From: Sva-07 sp963716095
GTDB lineage: Bacteria; Actinomycetota; Acidimicrobiia; Acidimicrobiales; Ilumatobacteraceae
Direction of reading: 5' to 3'
Length of the DNA: 64,000 nucleotides
Assembly (NCBI GenBank): GCA_963716095.1
Contig: CAVQSV010000012.1
Coordinates: forward strand, 1-64,000
Shown: piece by piece, positions 61,167 through 64,000 of the stretch
Position numbering within the stretch: the first letter of the stretch is position 1
Layout of the letters: every line of letters begins with the position of its first letter
The notes under the pieces: generated by a model
What the model was told of the DNA's origin: nothing
The model's database searches: none
The model's input: only the letters and a program-made list of their open reading frames with translations
Program-made: the position numbers and the translations under genes

Positions 61167-61907
61167 ATGACCGACCCACTCGTTCGACGAACCGACCGCA
61201 ACGGGGTGGCCGTCATCGAGCTCAATCGACCCGAGCGAAAGAACGCCATCATCGCGCCGATGCTCGACGAGCTCGCCGCCCACGTCACCGCCGTCAACGC
61301 CGACGACGACATCGGGTCGGTGCTGCTGTGCGGCGCCGGCGGATCCTTCTGTTCCGGCCTCGACCTGGGCGAGTACAACGCGGAGCCACCACCGCCATGG
61401 CTGGCGACCGCGGCCGAGTCGGTTCGAGCGGCCCACGTGGCGTTGGGCTCCTGCCCGCATCCGGTGGTCGTCGCACTCGAGCGCTACGCGATCAACGGGG
61501 GCGCGGCATTCGCCCTCACTGGCGACCTGATCGTCACCGGGACCGACGCATGGCTGCAGGTCGGCGAGGCCCGCCTCGGGATGAATGCTCCGATGAACCT
61601 TGCGTGGCTCGTCGCCCGCTACCCCGTGGCGACCGTGCTGCAGATCGTGCTCGCCGGTGACCGAGTGGCCGGCCCTGATCTCCTGCGGTTGGGGATTGCC
61701 TACGAGGTGGTCGGCGACGCCGATGTCCGCGCCCGCGCCGAAGCGCTCGCCGAGCAGATCGCCGCGTACCCGCCGGGCGCAGCGCGGCGCCTGAAGGCGT
61801 CGACCCTCGCGCTCTCGGGCGGCTCCCCGGACACCACCAGCGCCGCCTGGTTCGAGCTCGCTGCGACGATCGCACCGACCGCTGCGCCGCCCCCACCTCG
61901 CCCCTGA
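61167..61907 (+). CDS. Enoyl-CoA hydratase/isomerase
   Basis: 246 aa from ATG 61167. VIELNRPERKNAIIAPML, then FCSGLDLGEYN (oxyanion region), and GGAAFALTGDLIVTG are crotonase motifs. The usual second Glu region (PHPVVVALERYAINGGA) has Glu changed by position, so isomerase rather than hydratase activity is possible. Probably works with the acyl-CoA dehydrogenase on a side-chain or cyclic acid. Confidence 0.9.
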   Translation: MTDPLVRRTDRNGVAVIELNRPERKNAIIAPMLDELAAHVTAVNADDDIGSVLLCGAGGSFCSGLDLGEYNAEPPPPWLATAAESVRAAHVALGSCPHPVVVALERYAINGGAAFALTGDLIVTGTDAWLQVGEARLGMNAPMNLAWLVARYPVATVLQIVLAGDRVAGPDLLRLGIAYEVVGDADVRARAEALAEQIAAYPPGAARRLKASTLALSGGSPDTTSAAWFELAATIAPTAAPPPPRP

Positions 61908-61939
61908 ACGCGCCCCAACCGCTGAAGGCTCACCATCAC

Positions 61940-61992
61940 CCGAAATGTGCGCAGATCGTGCCGCCCACGGCACGATCCTGCGCATTTTTCGG
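61940..61992. terminator. Long hairpin between convergent genes
   Basis: CCGAAATGTGCGCAG-ATCGTGCCG (61940-61963) pairs with CGGCACGAT-CCTGCGCATTTTTCGG (61968-61992) with few mismatches and a 4-nt loop, a stem of about 22 bp with a TTTTT run on one side. It separates the enoyl-CoA hydratase (stop 61907) and the NMN adenylyltransferase-like gene (stop 62016). Confidence 0.75.
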
Positions 61993-62015
61993 TGTTGGGG
62001 CGTGCGGCGGGGCGG

Positions 62016-62513
62016 TCAGAGCCAGTTGGCCTCGACCCAGGCGCGTACTGGGGGCGCGAGGTGGTCGAGATGTGCGCCCGGGTCCTCACGGATCTGGGTC
62101 GCAGAGATGGGGACGGTGACCCGATCGGCATCGACGACAACATGGTCGGCATCGAAGCGGCGAGCCAGCTCGACGACGTAGTCGTCGGACGAGAACACGG
62201 CGTGGGGCCCGTCGTCATGGGGCCACATCTCGGTGAACAACGCCATCCACTTGGCCCAGAGGTCTTCGTCGTCGAAGTCGGTGCCGAGCGAATGCCGCAG
62301 CTCGATGACGGTGACGTCGGGATGCAGCTCCGCCAACCATGCCGCTCGCAATTCGCCCGGGGCCGTGTCTCGCTGGGACGAGGTGTTCACGAACACCACG
62401 AGTGCCTCGCAACGCTCGGCCGCCCACTGGATCATGTGCGCGTGCCCCAGGTGAGGCGGATCGAATCGACCGACGATCAGACCGGTGCGATGCACCGAGT
62501 CGTCAACCATCAC
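62016..62513 (-). CDS. Nicotinamide/nicotinate-nucleotide adenylyltransferase-like (NadM-type)
   Basis: 165 aa. GLIVGRFDPPHLGHAHMIQWA has the nucleotidyltransferase HxGH motif (HLGH), VSSDDYVVELARRF and ISATQIREDP (ISxTxxR) complete the signature of the archaeal-type NMN adenylyltransferase NadM. It would join NMN and ATP to NAD. Length is right for NadM (about 170). Whether it is NAD-making or another cytidylyl-type transferase is uncertain. Confidence 0.8.
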   Translation of the reverse strand: MMVDDSVHRTGLIVGRFDPPHLGHAHMIQWAAERCEALVVFVNTSSQRDTAPGELRAAWLAELHPDVTVIELRHSLGTDFDDEDLWAKWMALFTEMWPHDDGPHAVFSSDDYVVELARRFDADHVVVDADRVTVPISATQIREDPGAHLDHLAPPVRAWVEANWL

Positions 62514-62523
62514 CGGTCCCGCC

Positions 62524-64000
62524 TCACATCACCGGCTCGCCGGAGACGTCAGCCACGACCGCACCGAGCGTCTCCGCGACCAGCTTCCAGCCAGCACCGA
62601 GATGTCCGGCCTCGAGCTGTGACACCTCACCGAGGGACGCTGCCCTCGTCACCGAAACGATCTCACGAGCAACGATGTCACCGGCCTCGTTCGCTTCGAC
62701 CCGGGCCCGATCGAAGCGCTCGGTGGCCGCGTCCACCTCACGACGTTGCGCGTGAGCAGCCGCAGCTGCAGTGTCTGCAATCACACGGTCGAGGTAGCTT
62801 GCCCCGCCATCACCGGCGACCAGATCCGCATCGCTGATCGAACCGGCCGGATCAGCCGTGAGGGCCCGCGCGAGCGCCCGCACCGCCAACAGGTACGGCG
62901 TCGAGGTCGCGACCTGCTCGAGTTCGACCAACGCTTCGTCGGTACGACCGACTTGGCAGAGCGCCAACGCGAGGGTGATACGCGACTCCGAACCGTCGGC
63001 ACCCATCGCCTCGGAACGCTCCACCGCCTGCTGACTGACCGACAACGCACGGTCGCCGAGACCGAGGTGGACCGCCGTGCCGGCTGCCGCCATCATCGGG
63101 AACGACAGATCGCCGAACGCGTCACTCATGGCCAGCGACTCCTCGATCCCCCGTTCGGCTTCGTGGATCCGCCCGAGCGCAACGAGCGCTCGCATCCGGG
63201 GTGCCAGCGCCTGGACCGCTCCGAACTTGTCGCCGAGCTGGCGGAAGCTGGTGAGCGCGCGCCGAGACAACTCCTCGGCCTCGACGAATTGCGACGACCA
63301 CAGCCGAATCGAAGCGATCAGCGAATCCATCATCGCGGGCGCCCACGGATCGCCCAGCTCCATCGAGTCGCGACGCACCTCGACAGCGAGTGCCTCCGCC
63401 TCCTCGAATCGGCGCTGAAAGAACCGCACGTAGGCCAACAGGCCCGCCGCCCACCCGCGGCCGAATCGATCGCCGAGCAGATCGAATTCCTGAGCAGCGG
63501 TCAGCAGGCGGCTTTCGGCCAGCGCAGCGTCACCGGACAGGAACGCAACCCATGCCTGGTGCTGGCGGACCCAGGCACGTCCACGCGAATCGTCGAGCTG
63601 ATCGGTCAGCGCTTCGGCCTCGCCCAACAACCACTCGGCATCGCTCAGCGAGCCACCGAAGACCTCGGCAAGACCGCGTTCTCTCAGCGACGAGGCGAGT
63701 TCGATGTCATCGCCCAACTCGCGGAAGATCTCGGTGCTCGCACCGAGCTCGACTCGTGCTCCATCGAGATCGCCGTCGCGCTGGTGCAAGATTCCGAGCA
63801 ACCGACGTGCGATTCCTTCCTGGCGTCGGTCGCCAGCCGTCAGCGCCGCGTCGAGCGCATCTTCGGCATCGGCTCGTGCGTCGGCGGTCGCTCGTCGTTC
63901 GGCCTGAGCCTGCGCCCGCAACAGCAGCAGCTCGCGGGCAATCACGGCGTCACCCGTTCCGAGGTCGAGCGCCCGGGTGGTCTGGCGTCGAGCTTGGTTG
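62524..64000 (-). CDS. TPR-rich protein, C-terminal part (5' end outside window)
   Basis: At least 491 codons, continuing past base 64000 without a start. It is built of helix pairs rich in A/L/E/R, e.g. ARRLLGILHQRDGDLDGARVELGAS, LRERGLAEVFGGSLSDAEWLLGEAEAL, and AWVRQHQAWVAFLSGDAALAESRLL, the tetratricopeptide pattern. Such regions end large actinobacterial ATPase or cyclase regulators. The gene ends 10 nt from the NadM-like gene, so they may be in one operon. Upstream domain unknown. Confidence 0.75.
   Translation of the reverse strand, partial: NQARRQTTRALDLGTGDAVIARELLLLRAQAQAERRATADARADAEDALDAALTAGDRRQEGIARRLLGILHQRDGDLDGARVELGASTEIFRELGDDIELASSLRERGLAEVFGGSLSDAEWLLGEAEALTDQLDDSRGRAWVRQHQAWVAFLSGDAALAESRLLTAAQEFDLLGDRFGRGWAAGLLAYVRFFQRRFEEAEALAVEVRRDSMELGDPWAPAMMDSLIASIRLWSSQFVEAEELSRRALTSFRQLGDKFGAVQALAPRMRALVALGRIHEAERGIEESLAMSDAFGDLSFPMMAAAGTAVHLGLGDRALSVSQQAVERSEAMGADGSESRITLALALCQVGRTDEALVELEQVATSTPYLLAVRALARALTADPAGSISDADLVAGDGGASYLDRVIADTAAAAAHAQRREVDAATERFDRARVEANEAGDIVAREIVSVTRAASLGEVSQLEAGHLGAGWKLVAETLGAVVADVSGEPVM

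Overview
The window is a high-GC, gene-dense bacterial chromosome segment, most likely from a marine or freshwater actinobacterium of the Acidimicrobiia (Ilumatobacter-like) type. The pointers are the GC-rich codon use, many GTG starts and ATGA/GTGA couplings, a mycothiol-dependent (MDMPI) fold protein, F420/LLM-type enzymes, an SCO6745-family protein, an AfsR-like AAA regulator and a V/A-type ATPase. This placement is inferred from gene content only.

Layout. 1-3.8 kb: the tail of an LLM flavin enzyme, two lipoproteins, small membrane proteins and a CYTH-like protein. 3.9-7.1 kb: a TetR regulator followed by a DszB-like desulfinase, a DUF6325-type protein, a 54-aa repeat protein and a rhodanese (organosulfur use). 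7.3-14.4 kb: an integrated mobile element beside tRNA-Arg(CCT), with a frameshifted TrwC-like relaxase, two small DNA-binding proteins, an HTH/nucleotidyltransferase toxin-antitoxin-like pair and a tyrosine integrase. 14.6-17.1 kb: three membrane proteins. 17.2-25.6 kb: a complete V/A-type ATPase operon (minus strand, order G-C-I-c-F-E-A-B-D) followed by a USP protein and a truncated pfkB remnant. 25.8-28.4 kb: AmmeMemoRadiSam genes. 28.5-40 kb: a 49-aa zinc-finger protein, a class III cyclase, an isochorismatase-like hydrolase, a DUF5671-like membrane protein, an ABC-FtsX exporter, a P-type ATPase fused to hemerythrin and a Gfo/Idh/MocA oxidoreductase. 40-45.5 kb: an AAA regulator divergent from a methyltransferase-nitrilase-VOC operon. 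45.5-53.6 kb: an RND exporter, MDMPI-type protein, phosphatase, kinase, SCO6745 protein, a linalool dehydratase/isomerase-like gene and a divergent epoxide hydrolase. 53.6-64 kb: an SDR, a repeat-bearing fasciclin lipoprotein, a cytochrome b/Moco/redoxin/CcdA-like operon, acyl-CoA enzymes, an NMN adenylyltransferase-like gene and a partial TPR protein.

The most striking observation is at 51046-52518 (minus strand). A linalool dehydratase/isomerase-like gene is interrupted by two in-frame TGA codons exactly nine codons apart, the spacing recalled for the two active-site cysteines of this family (C171/C180). Downstream of the second TGA is a hairpin with apical loop GGTCT at +19 to +23, the same loop and spacing as the E. 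coli fdhF SECIS. I read this as a double-selenocysteine enzyme. No Sec machinery lies in the window.

Several genes carry single-nucleotide frame breaks (relaxase, three; V-ATPase A; an ABC ATPase). Some may be assembly indels, so frame-broken genes should be read with that in mind.
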